The notes: a model not told the origin generated them from the letters alone. DNA of 64,000 nucleotides from Streptomyces griseoviridis (GCF_005222485.1 NZ_CP029078.1:6103501-6167500); one strand, 5' to 3'; counted from the stretch's first letter, positions 36,398 to 50,942 are shown. Numbers and translations: made by a program.

Positions 36398-37024
36398 TCA
36401 GTCCAGCCAGTGGGCGCGTCCGGTGCTGATCAGCCGCAGCTGCCGGGCCGCGAGGCGGGCCACCCGCTCGCGCTCCCCGGGCGCGTCCCGCGGGGTCTCC
36501 AGGAAGAGGGAGGCCGTGCTGAGCATCTGGTCCACGTAGAGGTGGGCCAGCATCAGCAGGTCGTCGTCGCTCCAGCCCGCCGCGTGCGGGTCCTTGGCCA
36601 GCTCCGCCTTCACCTCCCCGGCGAACCGGGCCAGTTGCTCCCCGATCGCCTCCCGCACCGGCTGCACCCCGCCGTGCCGCTCGCGCGCGACGAAGCGGAC
36701 GTGCGCGGGATGGGCGTCCACATGGCCGGCGATCAGGGCGACCGCGCGGGCGATGCGGCGGTCGCTGTCGTCGTCGGGCGAGACCGTCGTCCCGATCATC
36801 GGGTGCAGGCTGTCGAGGGCCTCCTCGACCAGCGCCACCCCGAGGTCGGCGGTGGAGCGGAAGTGCCGGTAGAAGGCGGTCGGGGCGACCCCGGCGGCCC
36901 GGGTGACCTCGCGCAGCCCCAGGCTGCTCAGGCTCTGCTCCGCCAGCAGTCCGAGCGCCGCGTCCAGGAGCGCCTGCCGGGTCCTCCGCTTCTGGGCCTG
37001 CCGGACGCCGAGCGTGTGACTCAT
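36398..37024 (-). CDS. TetR-family transcriptional regulator
   Basis: The product is 208 residues. The N-terminal HTH is typical (RRTRQALLDAALGLLAEQSLSSLGLREVTRAAGVAPTAFYRHFRSTADLGVALV). The C-terminal part (ALVEEALDSLHPMIGTTVSP) resembles FabR/DesT-like regulators of lipid genes, from memory. Two AACAACTGTT boxes lie in the region shared with the divergent 59-residue membrane protein gene, one right at this gene's start, so it probably represses both. Confidence 0.87.
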   Translation of the reverse strand: MSHTLGVRQAQKRRTRQALLDAALGLLAEQSLSSLGLREVTRAAGVAPTAFYRHFRSTADLGVALVEEALDSLHPMIGTTVSPDDDSDRRIARAVALIAGHVDAHPAHVRFVARERHGGVQPVREAIGEQLARFAGEVKAELAKDPHAAGWSDDDLLMLAHLYVDQMLSTASLFLETPRDAPGERERVARLAARQLRLISTGRAHWLD

Positions 37025-37035
37025 GTCATCCAGTT

Positions 37036-37101
37036 AACAACTGTTCTCCCTCTTGGGGAAGTGACCCGCGCGCTAGACTGGGTAGTCAGTGAACAACTGT
37101 T
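37036..37101. promoter_or_regulatory. Pair of AACAACTGTT boxes, likely TetR sites
   Basis: AACAACTGTT occurs at 37036-37045 and 37092-37101 in the same orientation, 56 bp apart. Each is an imperfect dyad (AACA/TGTT), AT-rich in GC-rich DNA. One lies 11 nt before the tetR start and the other 67 nt before the divergent small gene, where TAGACT and TAGTCA boxes also occur. Confidence 0.65.
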
Positions 37102-37167
37102 ACCGCATTCGTTCACCGACATGACACGAGAGACGCCCGAGGCGTCTCGGAGGGGGTACTCCTTCCC

Positions 37168-37347
37168 ATGCTGTTCCTCGTCGCCGCTCTCCTCCTGCTG
37201 GGCATCGTCATGGGCACCGTCGCCCACGCGCCCGTCCCCGTCAGCCTGGCCGCCGCCGCCGTCATCGGCGTCTGGCTCGTCGTCTTCGCGGTCCGCGAAC
37301 GCCACGGCCGCCGCCGTGCCGCGTCGACCTCGACGACGGCGCGCTGA
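37168..37347 (+). CDS. Small membrane protein, 59 residues
   Basis: An ATG at 37168 with GGAGGGGG 11 nt upstream opens a 59-codon frame. The product starts MLFLVAALLLLGIVMG and has two hydrophobic helices (about residues 2-19 and 26-43), then a basic tail (RERHGRRRAAS). Third-position GC bias fits coding sequence. It is divergent from the TetR gene across that regulator's probable operators, so it is likely the regulated target. Function unknown. Confidence 0.7.
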   Translation: MLFLVAALLLLGIVMGTVAHAPVPVSLAAAAVIGVWLVVFAVRERHGRRRAASTSTTAR

Positions 37348-37444
37348 CCCGCGGTCCCCAGGGGCCCGCAGGTCGCCCCGGCTGGACCCGCCGCGCGCAC
37401 CGACCGTTCCCATCCCACCCCCGACCGTCGGGAGCTGATCCGTC

Positions 37445-37714
37445 ATGCACCTCACCGCACCCGCCGCCGGCCGCCGGGCCGGCGCCCGTGACGCCGACGG
37501 CATGGCCGTCGCGTCCTTCGTCCTCGGCCTGCTCGGCCTGCTGGTCCTCAATGTCTTCCTCGGCCCGATCGCCATCGCGCTGGCCGGCGTCGCCCTCTGG
37601 CGCGGCACCGCCCGCCGGGGCCGCGCCCTGCTCGGCCTCGGCCTCGGCGTGGCCGACCTGCTGGTCCTGGTCGCCGCCATGCAGTGGAGCGACACCGTCT
37701 CCTGGAGCCTGTGA
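37445..37714 (+). CDS. DUF4190-type small membrane protein
   Basis: The product is 89 residues. Two membrane helices ([34 protein letters not shown] and the C-terminal [14 protein letters not shown]) with the [15 protein letters not shown] motif match DUF4190 domains. The GGGAG site is 10 nt upstream. It follows the 59-residue membrane gene by 97 nt on the same strand and may belong with it. Function unknown. Confidence 0.75.
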   Translation: MHLTAPAAGRRAGARDADGMAVASFVLGLLGLLVLNVFLGPIAIALAGVALWRGTARRGRALLGLGLGVADLLVLVAAMQWSDTVSWSL

Positions 37715-37800
37715 CCCGCACCGGCCGCCCCGCGGACGACGGGGCGCCGCCGACCTGCCCCACGGACCGGCCGGTGCGGCGCCGTAGACTCGGGCCCACC

Positions 37801-38964
37801 ATGGCTTACCTCGACCACGCCGCGACCACCCCGATGCTCCCCGAGGCCGTCGAGGCCCTCACGGCGCACCTGGGCACCACCGGCAACGCCTCCTCCCTCC
37901 ACGCCTCCGGCCGCGGGGCCCGCCGCACCGTCGAGGAGTCCCGCGAGACGCTGGCGGAGGCGCTCGGCGCCCGCCCCAGCGAGATCGTCTTCACCTCCGG
38001 CGGCACCGAGGCCGACAACCTCGCCGTCAAGGGCCTGTACTGGTCCCGCAGGGACGCCGACCCGGCCCGCACCCGCGTTCTGTCGAGCCCCGTCGAGCAC
38101 CACGCGGTCCTCGACGCCGTGCACTGGCTCGGCGAGCACGAGGGCGCCACCGTCGAGTACCTGCCGGTCGACCGCCACGGCCGGGTCCACCCGGACGCGC
38201 TGCGCGAGGCCATCACCCGCAACCCCGACGACGTCGCCCTGGCCACCGTGATGTGGGCCAACAACGAGATCGGCACCATCCTGCCGGTCCGTGAACTCGC
38301 CTACGTCGCCGCCGAGTTCGGCGTCCCGCTGCACGCGGACGCGGTCCAGGCGTTCGGCCAGGTCCCGGTCGACTTCGCCGCCTCGGGGCTCGCCGCGATG
38401 ACCGTCTCCGCGCACAAGGTGGGCGGCCCCTACGGCATCGGCGCGCTGCTGCTGGGCCGCGAGCACACCCCCGTCCCCGTCCTGCACGGCGGCGGCCAGG
38501 AACGGCATGTGCGCTCCGGCACCCTGGACGTCCCGGCGGTCGCTTCCTTCGCGGTGGCCGGCCGGCTCGCCGCCGAGCGGCGCGCGTGGTTCGCCCGCGA
38601 GATCGGGGCCCTGCGCGACAGCCTCGTCGAGGCGGTCAGGGGCGCGGTGCCCGACGCGATCCTCGGCGGGGACCCGGCCCACCGGCTCCCCGCCAACGCC
38701 CACTTCACCTTCCCCGGCTGCGAGGGCGACTCGCTGCTGCTGCTGCTCGACGCCCAGGGCATCGAGTGCTCCACCGGCTCCGCCTGCACCGCGGGCGTCG
38801 CCCAGCCGAGCCACGTCCTGCTGGCCACCGGCACCGATCCCGACCTGGCCCGCGGCACCCTGCGCTTCTCCCTGGGCCACACCTCGACCCCGGCCGACGT
38901 CGAGGCCGTGGGCAAGGCGATCGGCCCGGCGGTGGAACGCGCCCGCGCCGCGGGCCTGACCTGA
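37801..38964 (+). CDS. Cysteine desulfurase (IscS/NifS type)
   Basis: The product is 387 residues from the ATG at 37801 ([20 protein letters not shown]). The PLP lysine is Lys206 in [11 protein letters not shown] and the persulfide cysteine is Cys329 in STGSACTAG. It takes sulfur from cysteine. With mnmA 950 bp downstream, its likely task is to supply sulfur for tRNA 2-thiouridine. TAGACT lies 10 nt before the ATG and no ribosome site is visible, so a very short leader is possible. Confidence 0.94.
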   Translation: MAYLDHAATTPMLPEAVEALTAHLGTTGNASSLHASGRGARRTVEESRETLAEALGARPSEIVFTSGGTEADNLAVKGLYWSRRDADPARTRVLSSPVEHHAVLDAVHWLGEHEGATVEYLPVDRHGRVHPDALREAITRNPDDVALATVMWANNEIGTILPVRELAYVAAEFGVPLHADAVQAFGQVPVDFAASGLAAMTVSAHKVGGPYGIGALLLGREHTPVPVLHGGGQERHVRSGTLDVPAVASFAVAGRLAAERRAWFAREIGALRDSLVEAVRGAVPDAILGGDPAHRLPANAHFTFPGCEGDSLLLLLDAQGIECSTGSACTAGVAQPSHVLLATGTDPDLARGTLRFSLGHTSTPADVEAVGKAIGPAVERARAAGLT

Positions 38965-39173
38965 CGGGCCCTGGCTCTCCGTCGCCATCAAGGGCGCCAT
39001 CATGAAGTCGGAGGTGTCGTACCGGCCGATGGTGGGGACGGAGCCGGCAGCGGGCCAGGACCGCCGTGCGATCACCCTGGAAGCGCCGGGCTCTTGCTAG
39101 CTGGGCGAATTGCGGTGCCGCTGCTCACCCGGCGGGCGCGGGACGAGTCGGACACATGGTTCTCGGAGCCCGC

Positions 39174-39851
39174 TCACAACTCCGCCTTCGAGTGATCTGC
39201 GTCACGTTTCGCCTCGCGGACGAGCTTCATGTACCGCTTCCAGTCCCAGTGCGGACCCGGGTCCGTGTGGTCCGTCCCCGGCACCTCCACGTGCCCGATC
39301 ACATGCCGCCGGTCGACGGGTATGCCGTACCGCGCGCAGATCCCCGCCGTCAGCCGCGCCGACGCCGCGTACATCGCGTCCGTGAGGTCCTGCGGACGGT
39401 CCACGAAACCCTCGTGCTCGATGCCCACGCTCCGCTCGTTGTACGACCGGTTCCCCGCGTGGAACGCCACGTCCAGCTCCCGGATCATCTGCGTGATCCG
39501 GCCGTCCTTGCGCACGATGTAGTGCGCGGCGGCCTGGTGCGACGGGTCCTTGAACACCCGCACCGCGCTCTGGTAGCTGCCCTGCGTGACATGAATGATC
39601 ACGCGGTCTATCCGGTAGTCGTCCGGCCGCTGTGCCCACCGGAAGTTCCCCGACGACGCCGCCGTCCACAGCGCGCCCCTGAAGTCCACCGCGCCCTCGA
39701 CCCGCGGCGTGCGGGGACCGGGCAGCCGCCCCCACAGCCGGGCCAGCTCGTCGCGGGCCAGCGCGGCCGTGCCGAGCGCCGCCGCGGCGCCGCCGATCAG
39801 CAGCCCGCGCCGGCCGAGGTGCCGGTCCGTGTCCTTCTTCGTCGCCCCCAT
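39174..39851 (-). CDS. N-acetylmuramoyl-L-alanine amidase, Tat-exported
   Basis: The product is 225 residues. The twin-arginine motif [14 protein letters not shown] marks export. The Amidase_2 domain has zinc ligands in [20 protein letters not shown] and [16 protein letters not shown]. It cleaves between muramic acid and the peptide stem of peptidoglycan. It sits convergent to the desulfurase gene and divergent from mnmA with a 60-nt gap. The 38965-39173 stretch downstream shows no supported gene. Confidence 0.92.
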   Translation of the reverse strand: MGATKKDTDRHLGRRGLLIGGAAAALGTAALARDELARLWGRLPGPRTPRVEGAVDFRGALWTAASSGNFRWAQRPDDYRIDRVIIHVTQGSYQSAVRVFKDPSHQAAAHYIVRKDGRITQMIRELDVAFHAGNRSYNERSVGIEHEGFVDRPQDLTDAMYAASARLTAGICARYGIPVDRRHVIGHVEVPGTDHTDPGPHWDWKRYMKLVREAKRDADHSKAEL

Positions 39852-39911
39852 GTGATCCACAACGGATATCCGCGAGATCCGGTTCCCGACCGCCCTTACC
39901 CTGGAAGGGCT

Positions 39912-41042
39912 ATGACTGACACCCCGCAGCGTTCCCGTCCCCTCCGCGTCCTCGCCGCCATGTCGGGCGGCGTGGACTCCGCCGTGGCCGCCGCCCGCGC
40001 GGCCGACGCGGGTCACGACGTGACCGGCGTCCACCTGGCGCTCTCGGCCAACCCCCAGTCGTTCCGCACGGGCGCCCGGGGCTGTTGCACCATCGAGGAC
40101 TCCCGCGACGCCCGCCGTGCCGCCGACGTCATCGGCATCCCGTTCTACGTCTGGGACCTCGCCGAACGCTTCCGCGAGGACGTCGTCGAGGACTTCGTCG
40201 CCGAGTACGAGGCCGGCCGCACCCCCAACCCCTGCCTGCGCTGCAACGAGAAGATCAAGTTCGCCGCGCTCCTCGACAAGGCGCTCGCCCTCGGCTTCGA
40301 CGCCGTCTGCACCGGCCACTACGCCCAGGTCGTCACCCGCGCCGACGGCAGCCGCGAACTGCACCGCGCCTCCGACATGGCCAAGGACCAGTCCTACGTC
40401 CTCGGCGTCCTGGACGAGCGGCAGCTCGCGCACGCCCTCTTCCCGCTCGGCGACACCCTCACCACCAAGGACGAGATCCGCGCCGAGGCCGAACGGCGCG
40501 GCCTCGCCGTCGCCAAGAAGCCCGACTCCCACGACATCTGCTTCATCGCCGACGGCGACACCCAGGGCTTCCTCGCGAACCGGCTGGGCAAGGCCGAGGG
40601 CGACATCGTCGACGAGTCGGGCACGGTCGTCGGCTCGCACGAGGGCGCCTACGGCTTCACCATCGGCCAGCGCAAGGGCCTGCGGATCGGCACCCCGGCC
40701 GCCGACGGCAAGCCCCGCTACGTCCTCGACATCTCCCCGGTCGACAACACCGTCACCGTCGGCCCGGCCGCCGCCCTCGACGTCAGCGCGCTGACCGCCG
40801 TCCGCCCCCGCTGGTGCGGCACCGCCCCGATCGCCCCCGGCACCTACACCGCGCAACTGCGCGCCCACGGCGGCGAGACGGAGGTCCACGCGGCGCTCGT
40901 CGACGGCACCCTGGAGGTCACCTTCACCGAACCGGTCCGCGGGGTCGCGCCCGGCCAGGCGATCGTCCTGTACGACGGCACACGTGTGGTGGGGTCGGCG
41001 ACGATCGCGACGACGGCGCGGGCGGCCACCGCCGACGTCTGA
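39912..41042 (+). CDS. mnmA: tRNA-specific 2-thiouridylase
   Basis: The product is 376 residues from the ATG at 39912 (GGAAGGG upstream). The PP-loop AMSGGVDSA, catalytic Cys108 in [14 protein letters not shown] and second Cys210 in [11 protein letters not shown] are present, with the MnmA central and C-terminal beta domains ([27 protein letters not shown]). It thiolates U34 of Lys, Glu and Gln tRNAs using ATP and sulfur from a cysteine desulfurase, probably the one encoded upstream. Confidence 0.96.
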   Translation: MTDTPQRSRPLRVLAAMSGGVDSAVAAARAADAGHDVTGVHLALSANPQSFRTGARGCCTIEDSRDARRAADVIGIPFYVWDLAERFREDVVEDFVAEYEAGRTPNPCLRCNEKIKFAALLDKALALGFDAVCTGHYAQVVTRADGSRELHRASDMAKDQSYVLGVLDERQLAHALFPLGDTLTTKDEIRAEAERRGLAVAKKPDSHDICFIADGDTQGFLANRLGKAEGDIVDESGTVVGSHEGAYGFTIGQRKGLRIGTPAADGKPRYVLDISPVDNTVTVGPAAALDVSALTAVRPRWCGTAPIAPGTYTAQLRAHGGETEVHAALVDGTLEVTFTEPVRGVAPGQAIVLYDGTRVVGSATIATTARAATADV

Positions 41043-41103
41043 CCGGCCCCGCACGGCGGAAGGCCACGGACGCGGGCTCGCACCCGCGCCCGTGACCCGC
41101 GGC

Positions 41104-41439
41104 TCAGGCCGCCTCCTCCAACTCCTCGACCTCGTAGAAGCACAGGTGGTCCTTGATCTCCGCCACCCCGGGCTTCGGCTCGGGGTAGGACCACACCAGG
41201 TCCGCCGCGTCCGGCAGCGACCAGTAGCGGGCGTCGCCCTTGAAGGGGCAGTGGGTGCGGGTGTCCGACGGCGTCAGCAGGTCGAGGCGGACGTCCTCGG
41301 CCGGCAGGTAGTAGCGCACCGGACAGCCCGTCTCTCTCAGCAGCAGGGGGCGCCCGCTCTCCGCCAGGATCTGGTCGCCGTGCCTGACCCTGACCCGCCG
41401 GGTGCCCTGTTCGATGGTGATCGTGTGTCCTTCGGCCAT
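41104..41439 (-). CDS. DUF427-domain protein
   Basis: The product is 111 residues. The DUF427 pattern is clear: VRVRHGDQILAESGRPLLLRETGCPVRYYLPAEDV, then THCPFKGDARYWSLP and DLVWSYPEPKPGVAEIKDHLCFYE. The family is a small beta-fold of unknown function. It is on the opposite strand between mnmA and the LOG-family gene. Confidence 0.9.
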   Translation of the reverse strand: MAEGHTITIEQGTRRVRVRHGDQILAESGRPLLLRETGCPVRYYLPAEDVRLDLLTPSDTRTHCPFKGDARYWSLPDAADLVWSYPEPKPGVAEIKDHLCFYEVEELEEAA

Positions 41440-41489
41440 ACCCGGAAAACGACTGCGGGGCCCCGGATGTTCCGCCGTACCGTGACCCC

Positions 41490-42029
41490 ATGCGTATCTG
41501 TGTCTTCCTCTCCGCCGCCGACCTCGACGACCGCTACACCCGCCCCGCCGCCGAATTCGGGAAACTCCTCGGAGAGGGCGGCCACACCCTCGTCTGGGGC
41601 GGCTCCGACACGGGCCTGATGAAGGTCGTCGCCGACGGCGCCCAGGAGGCGGGCGGCCGGCTGGTCGGCGTCTCCGTCGGCTTCCTCGCCGCCAAGGCGC
41701 GCGCCGGCGCCGACGAGATGGTCATCGCGGCCGACCTCGCCGAACGCAAGCGGCTGCTCCTGGAGAAGGCCGACGCCGTGGTCGTCATGGTCGGCGGCAC
41801 CGGCACCCTCGACGAGGCCACCGAGATCCTGGAACTGAAGAAGCACCGGCACACCGACAAGCCCGTCGTGGTGCTCAACACCGACGGCTTCTACGACGGC
41901 CTCAAGCAGCAGTTCCAGCGCATGGAGGACGAGGGGTTCCTGACCCGCCCCCTGACCGAACTGGTCCTCTTCGCCGAGGAGCCGGTGGGCGCGCTCGCCT
42001 TCCTGGAGGAGAGCCAGGGCATCCAGTAG
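41490..42029 (+). CDS. LOG-family (TIGR00730) Rossmann-fold protein
   Basis: The product is 179 residues. The motif VGGTGTLDEATE replaces the usual PGGxGTxxE, with the nearby ERKRLLLEKADA matching the RK part. LOG proteins are cytokinin riboside 5'-monophosphate phosphoribohydrolases or PpnN-like nucleotide hydrolases that cleave an N-glycosidic bond. TACCGT lies exactly 6 nt before the ATG with no ribosome site, suggesting leaderless mRNA. Confidence 0.85.
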   Translation: MRICVFLSAADLDDRYTRPAAEFGKLLGEGGHTLVWGGSDTGLMKVVADGAQEAGGRLVGVSVGFLAAKARAGADEMVIAADLAERKRLLLEKADAVVVMVGGTGTLDEATEILELKKHRHTDKPVVVLNTDGFYDGLKQQFQRMEDEGFLTRPLTELVLFAEEPVGALAFLEESQGIQ

Positions 42030-42051
42030 CCGCCACCGGCGAGGTGCGAGC

Positions 42052-42750
42052 ATGGCCGGCATGGCAACCCATGTGATCACCGGAGCCGGTTCCGGCATCG
42101 GCGAGGCCGTCGCCCACCGCCTGCACGCGCGCGGCGACGACCTCGTCCTGCACGCGCGCGACGCCGGCCGCGCCAAGGAACTCGCCGCCGCGTTCCCCGG
42201 CGCGAAGACCCTGGTCGGCGACCTCGCCGACCCCGACAAGCTGTCCTGGGCCTTCTCCCACCAGCCGCTGCCCGAGCGGGTGGACTCGCTGCTGCACATC
42301 GCGGGCGTCGTCGACCTCGGCCCGGTCGGCGACCTCACCCCCAAGTCCTGGCACCACCAGCTCAACGTCAACCTCGTCGCCCCCGCCGAGCTGACCCGGC
42401 ACTTCCTGCCCCAGCTCCGCGCGGCCCGCGGCCACGTCCTCTTCGTCAACTCCGGCGCCGGCCTGGCCGCGCACGCCGACTGGTCCGCCTACGCGGCCTC
42501 CAAACACGGCCTCAAGGCGCTCGCCGACGCGCTGCGCAACGAGGAGCACGGCAACGGCGTCCGCGTCACCTCCGTCTACCCGGGCCGCACCGCGAGCCCC
42601 ATGCAGGTCAAGGTCCACCAGCAGGAGGGCAAGGCGTACGACGCGGCCCGCTGGATCGACCCCGAGTCCGTCGCGACGACCGTCCTCACCGCCCTCGACC
42701 TGCCCAGGGACGCGGAGGTGACCGACCTGACGGTCCGCCCGGGGCGCTGA
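42052..42750 (+). CDS. SDR-family oxidoreductase
   Basis: The product is 232 residues from the ATG at 42052 (GAGGTG upstream); a second ATG is at 42061. Motifs: TGAGSGIG (cofactor), HIAG in place of NNAG, FVNSGAG with the catalytic serine and YAASK (active Tyr/Lys). It begins 22 nt after the LOG-family gene and may share its transcript. Substrate unknown. Confidence 0.9.
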   Translation: MAGMATHVITGAGSGIGEAVAHRLHARGDDLVLHARDAGRAKELAAAFPGAKTLVGDLADPDKLSWAFSHQPLPERVDSLLHIAGVVDLGPVGDLTPKSWHHQLNVNLVAPAELTRHFLPQLRAARGHVLFVNSGAGLAAHADWSAYAASKHGLKALADALRNEEHGNGVRVTSVYPGRTASPMQVKVHQQEGKAYDAARWIDPESVATTVLTALDLPRDAEVTDLTVRPGR

Positions 42751-42851
42751 CCGCGCGCCCACCCGCCGAACTGTCCACGCGCCCGCGTCCGCCCGGCGGC
42801 CGGTGGCGCCCGCCGTGCCCCGCCCCCCGCGCGGGCGCATAGTCTTCCCGG

Positions 42852-46147
<3,296 letters not shown>

Positions 46148-46516
46148 AGCGGCGGGCGGCGGCACCGGCCGAGGGGCCCGGCGAGGGGCCCGGCGGGGGG
46201 CCCGGCGAGGGGAGGGGACGATGGCCGGGAAACGGCCCAGGAGCAGCGACCTGGGGCGGTTGAAGGTCACCCGATCGGCGCATACCAGATGCATAAGGGT
46301 GGCGGGGGCGCATTCGGGCAACCGTCGGCGACCGCTGCCCCTGGAAGCCTTCCGCGGCCTACTGTTGAGGGATGCGCCTGCCGCGCCCAGCTGCGGTCGG
46401 GGCATCTTCCCGCTCCTGACGAGCGGGGCAAGGGCTTTCCGACGCGGTGCCGTTGAAGGCTGTCGGACAGCGGACCGCATGGCGTGGGCACCGCCGGCTG
46501 GGTGAGAGGGACGCGA
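46148..46516. other. 369-nt region between ligA and rmdB
   Basis: It starts with a 12-bp tandem repeat (46171-46206). A 94-codon open frame (46221-46505) has a good GGGAGGGG site before its ATG but a product (MAGKRPRSSDLGRLKVTRSA...) without recognisable features, so it is not called as a gene. A TACTGT box at about 46361 may serve the rmdB promoter. No riboswitch was recognised. Confidence 0.4.
46171..46206. repeat. 12-bp tandem repeat downstream of ligA
   Basis: GAGGGGCCCGGC occurs at 46171-46182 and 46183-46194, and GGGGGGCCCGGC at 46195-46206, followed by GAGGGGAGGGG. Each unit contains the palindrome GGGCCC. Confidence 0.85.
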
Positions 46517-48769
46517 ATGGAACCGACCGAGAGCGCCGCCCCGGACTCCCGGCTGCCCCGACGCCGGGTCACCGGCCCCCTGCGGGCGGGCCGGTGGACG
46601 GTGCGGGCGTCGGAGCGTCCCGGCCTGGAGACCCGAGCCGTCGGACAGTTCGCGGTACCCACCGGGCCCGGCTCCCCGCGCCAGGGAGCGGGCCACCTCG
46701 GCGTCGGCCACCCGGCGGGGACCGCGCACGACGCCGAACGGCAGCCGGCCTGGCCCGCGCTGCCCGCGGCGGTCGTCACGGCGGCGGTCCTCGTCCTGGG
46801 CGCCGGTTTCTACCGGGCGTTCAGCGGAGCGCACGCGCTCTTCCCGGCCGGCACCGTCGGCTGGTCCCTCGCCCTGCTCACCGGCGTCATCGTCGGCCAC
46901 CTCGTGATGCTCGGCCGCGCCCGCTGGTGGGGCGGCACCGGGTCGGGCGCCGCGCTCACCCTCGCCGTGCTGCTGCTGTACGGCTGGGTGCCGGCCGGCA
47001 TGGTCAGCCTCGTCGTCGTCGTGCTGGTCGGCACCGCCCGCCGCAACCGCTGGCGCCAGGGCGTCAGACACGGCGCGGTCGACATCCTCGGCATCGGCGC
47101 GGGCGCCCTGGTGCTCAGCGCCTGCGGCCGGGTGCCGTCGGTCGAGCACCCCTGGAACCCGGACGGCTGGACCCTCTACACCGTCCCCGAGGTCCTCCTC
47201 GTCGCCGCCGCCTACCTCCTCGTCACCCGCGCCCTGCTCTGGTTCCTGAACGTGCCGCACCGCGGCGGACTGCCCACCGCCGCCCGCACCGCCCTGGTCA
47301 GACAGGGCCTGGTGGCCGTCGCGCTGCTCGGCATCGCCCCGCTGGTCTGCGTGGTCGCCGTCGCCCAGCCGGTGCTGCTGCCGCTGTTCGCGATCCCGCT
47401 GATCGCCCTCGACTCCACCCTGTGGATCGCCCGCGCCCGCGCCGAGGAGCAGCTGCGCGACCCGCTGACCGGACTCCCCAACCGGCAGTGGCTCCTCGAA
47501 CGCATCTGGACCGCGCTCGACGACGCCGAACGCATCGGCGCCCGCTCCGCGCTGATGCTCATCGACCTCGACCGGTTCCGGTCCGTCAACGACACCCTCG
47601 GCCACCTCGCCGGGGACCGGCTGCTGCTCCAGATAGCGGACCGGCTGCGGGTGGCGCTGCCGCGCGGCGCGGAGGCCGCGCGGCTCGGCGGCGACGAGTT
47701 CGCGGTGCTGCTGCCGGTCGCCGACTCCACGACGTCCGCCACCCGGGTGGCCCGCGCCCTGGTCTCCGCGCTCTCCTCGCCGCTCGACCTCGACGGCCTC
47801 ACCCTCGTCCTGGAGGCCAGCGCGGGCGTCGCCGTCTTCCCCGACCACGCGCTGGACGCCGAGGGGCTGCTGCGCCGGGCCGACGTGGCGATGTACCAGG
47901 CGAAGCGGGACCGCACGGGCGTCGAGGTCTACGAGTCCAAGCGGGACTCCAACACCCCCGACCGGCTCGGTCTCCTCGGCGATCTGCGCCGGGCGCTCGA
48001 CGCCCACGAGGTGCAGCTGCACTACCAGCCCAAGGTCCGCTTCGACGGCCAGGTGGCCGGTCTCGAGGCGTTGGTGCGGTGGGTGCACCCGGAGCGCGGC
48101 AAGGTCCCGCCGGACGAGTTCATAGCGATCGCCGAGTCGTCGGGCCTCATGCCCCACCTCACCGAGTACGTCCTGGACACGGCGCTCGCGCAGGTCGCCA
48201 GGTGGCGGGCGCAGGGCCTGTACGTGCCGGTGGCCGTCAACGTCTCCCCGCGCGACGTGCACACCCCGGGGTTCGCCGGGTCGGTCGCCGCGCGGCTCGC
48301 CCGGCACGGTGTTCCGGCCGGCTCGCTCCAGCTGGAGATCACCGAGCACGTGCTCCTCGAGGACCCGCAGCGGGCCGCCGACACCCTCGCCGGGCTGACC
48401 GGGCACGGCGTCAAGATGTCCCTCGACGACTTCGGCACCGGGTACTCGTCGCTGGTGCACCTGCGGCGGCTGCCGGTCAGCGAGCTGAAGATCGACCGCT
48501 CGTTCGTGGCCCGGCTCGCCGTCGACACCGAGGACGCGGAGATCGTGCGCTGCACGGTCGACCTCGCGCACTCCCTCGGGCTGCTCGTCGTCGCGGAGGG
48601 CGTCGAGGACGACGAGACCTGGGAGCGCCTGCGCGACCTCGGCTGCGACGCCGTGCAGGGCTGGCTGGTCGCCGCGGCGATGCCTCCCGAGGAGACGACG
48701 GCCTGGCTGCTGGCCCGGGGCTCGCGGGGCTGGCAGCGCCCGCGCGCCGTGCTCCCGGCCGCCGAGTGA
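46517..48769 (+). CDS. rmdB: Membrane GGDEF-EAL protein, c-di-GMP turnover
   Basis: The product is 750 residues from the ATG at 46517 (GAGAGGG upstream). About eight membrane helices span residues 75-310. The GGDEF domain has an intact motif (391-395, RLGGDEFAVLL). The EAL domain is also intact: EALVRW (517-519), NVSPRDV, EITEHVLLED, DDFGTGYSSLVHL and KIDRSF. It resembles RmdB of S. coelicolor and S. venezuelae, a c-di-GMP phosphodiesterase affecting development. The symbol rests on the ligA-rmdB-gatC order, from memory. Confidence 0.88.
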   Translation: MEPTESAAPDSRLPRRRVTGPLRAGRWTVRASERPGLETRAVGQFAVPTGPGSPRQGAGHLGVGHPAGTAHDAERQPAWPALPAAVVTAAVLVLGAGFYRAFSGAHALFPAGTVGWSLALLTGVIVGHLVMLGRARWWGGTGSGAALTLAVLLLYGWVPAGMVSLVVVVLVGTARRNRWRQGVRHGAVDILGIGAGALVLSACGRVPSVEHPWNPDGWTLYTVPEVLLVAAAYLLVTRALLWFLNVPHRGGLPTAARTALVRQGLVAVALLGIAPLVCVVAVAQPVLLPLFAIPLIALDSTLWIARARAEEQLRDPLTGLPNRQWLLERIWTALDDAERIGARSALMLIDLDRFRSVNDTLGHLAGDRLLLQIADRLRVALPRGAEAARLGGDEFAVLLPVADSTTSATRVARALVSALSSPLDLDGLTLVLEASAGVAVFPDHALDAEGLLRRADVAMYQAKRDRTGVEVYESKRDSNTPDRLGLLGDLRRALDAHEVQLHYQPKVRFDGQVAGLEALVRWVHPERGKVPPDEFIAIAESSGLMPHLTEYVLDTALAQVARWRAQGLYVPVAVNVSPRDVHTPGFAGSVAARLARHGVPAGSLQLEITEHVLLEDPQRAADTLAGLTGHGVKMSLDDFGTGYSSLVHLRRLPVSELKIDRSFVARLAVDTEDAEIVRCTVDLAHSLGLLVVAEGVEDDETWERLRDLGCDAVQGWLVAAAMPPEETTAWLLARGSRGWQRPRAVLPAAE

Positions 48770-48892
48770 CCCGCGGGCCGCGCCTCCTCGCGCCCGCGGC
48801 CCGGGGCCCCCGCGAAACCGTTTAACGGGTATCCGGTCGCGCGGCCTAGGATTGGGCCCACATCACTCCCACTCACCCCAGAGGAACGCTGC

Positions 48893-49189
48893 ATGCCTGG
48901 CATCACGCGCGAGGAGGTCGCCCACCTCGCCCGGCTGGCGCGTCTGGAGCTGCAGAGCGAAGAACTCGACCACTTCGCGGGACAGCTGGACGACATCATC
49001 GGCGCGGTCGCCCGCGTCAGTGAGGTCGCCGACCAAGACGTGCCGCCGACCTCGCACCCGCTCCCGCTGACGAACGTCATGCGGGCGGACGAGGTCCGTC
49101 CGTCGCTCACCCCCGAGCAGGCGCTCTCCGGCGCCCCGGCCCAGGAGCAGCAGCGTTTCAAGGTGCCGCAGATCCTGGGGGAGGACTAA
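48893..49189 (+). CDS. gatC: Asp-tRNA(Asn)/Glu-tRNA(Gln) amidotransferase subunit C
   Basis: The product is 98 residues. [22 protein letters not shown] and [19 protein letters not shown] are GatC hallmarks; the subunit holds GatA and GatB together. TAGGAT at 48846-48851 and GAGGAA before the ATG suggest the operon promoter and ribosome site. gatA starts 5 nt after the stop. Confidence 0.96.
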   Translation: MPGITREEVAHLARLARLELQSEELDHFAGQLDDIIGAVARVSEVADQDVPPTSHPLPLTNVMRADEVRPSLTPEQALSGAPAQEQQRFKVPQILGED

Positions 49190-49194
49190 CCACC

Positions 49195-50684
<1,490 letters not shown>

Positions 50685-50688
<4 letters not shown>

Positions 50689-50927
50689 GCAATGCACTGA
50701 CCAAGGCCAAGGGCTTCAAGAAGTCCAAGTCCGGCACGTACCTGTCCATGGCAACCACGGCCTTCGGCGCGCTGAGCGTCGCCAAGCAGATCAAGAAGGC
50801 CCGGACCGAGCAGGACACCCTGCGGCTGGTCGACGCCACCGTCTCGGCGGTCGCGATCGCCACCGGCCTCGCCATCCTGTACCGCGAGCTGAAGCGGCTG
50901 GGCGACGACGACGTCCTGCTGGGCTGA
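50685..50927 (+). CDS. Small conserved protein inside the gatCAB operon
   Basis: The product is 80 residues from a GTG overlapping the gatA stop (GTGA). It is basic at the start ([12 protein letters not shown]), with two hydrophobic helices ([16 protein letters not shown] and [21 protein letters not shown]). It lies between gatA and gatB with tight spacing, so co-expression is certain in practice. It is not a known amidotransferase subunit; its function is unknown. Confidence 0.8.
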
Positions 50928-50942
50928 GAGGGAAGTTTCACC

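Noticed and set aside
39174..41054. A 626-codon open frame on the minus strand across mnmA
   Set aside because: Only its last 225 codons (the amidase) have family features; the rest is antisense to mnmA and kept open by GC-rich codon bias.
46221..46505. 94-codon plus-strand frame with a good ribosome site before rmdB
   Set aside because: The product has no recognisable features and begins in a repeat array whose GGGAGGGG mimics a ribosome site. Noted but not called.
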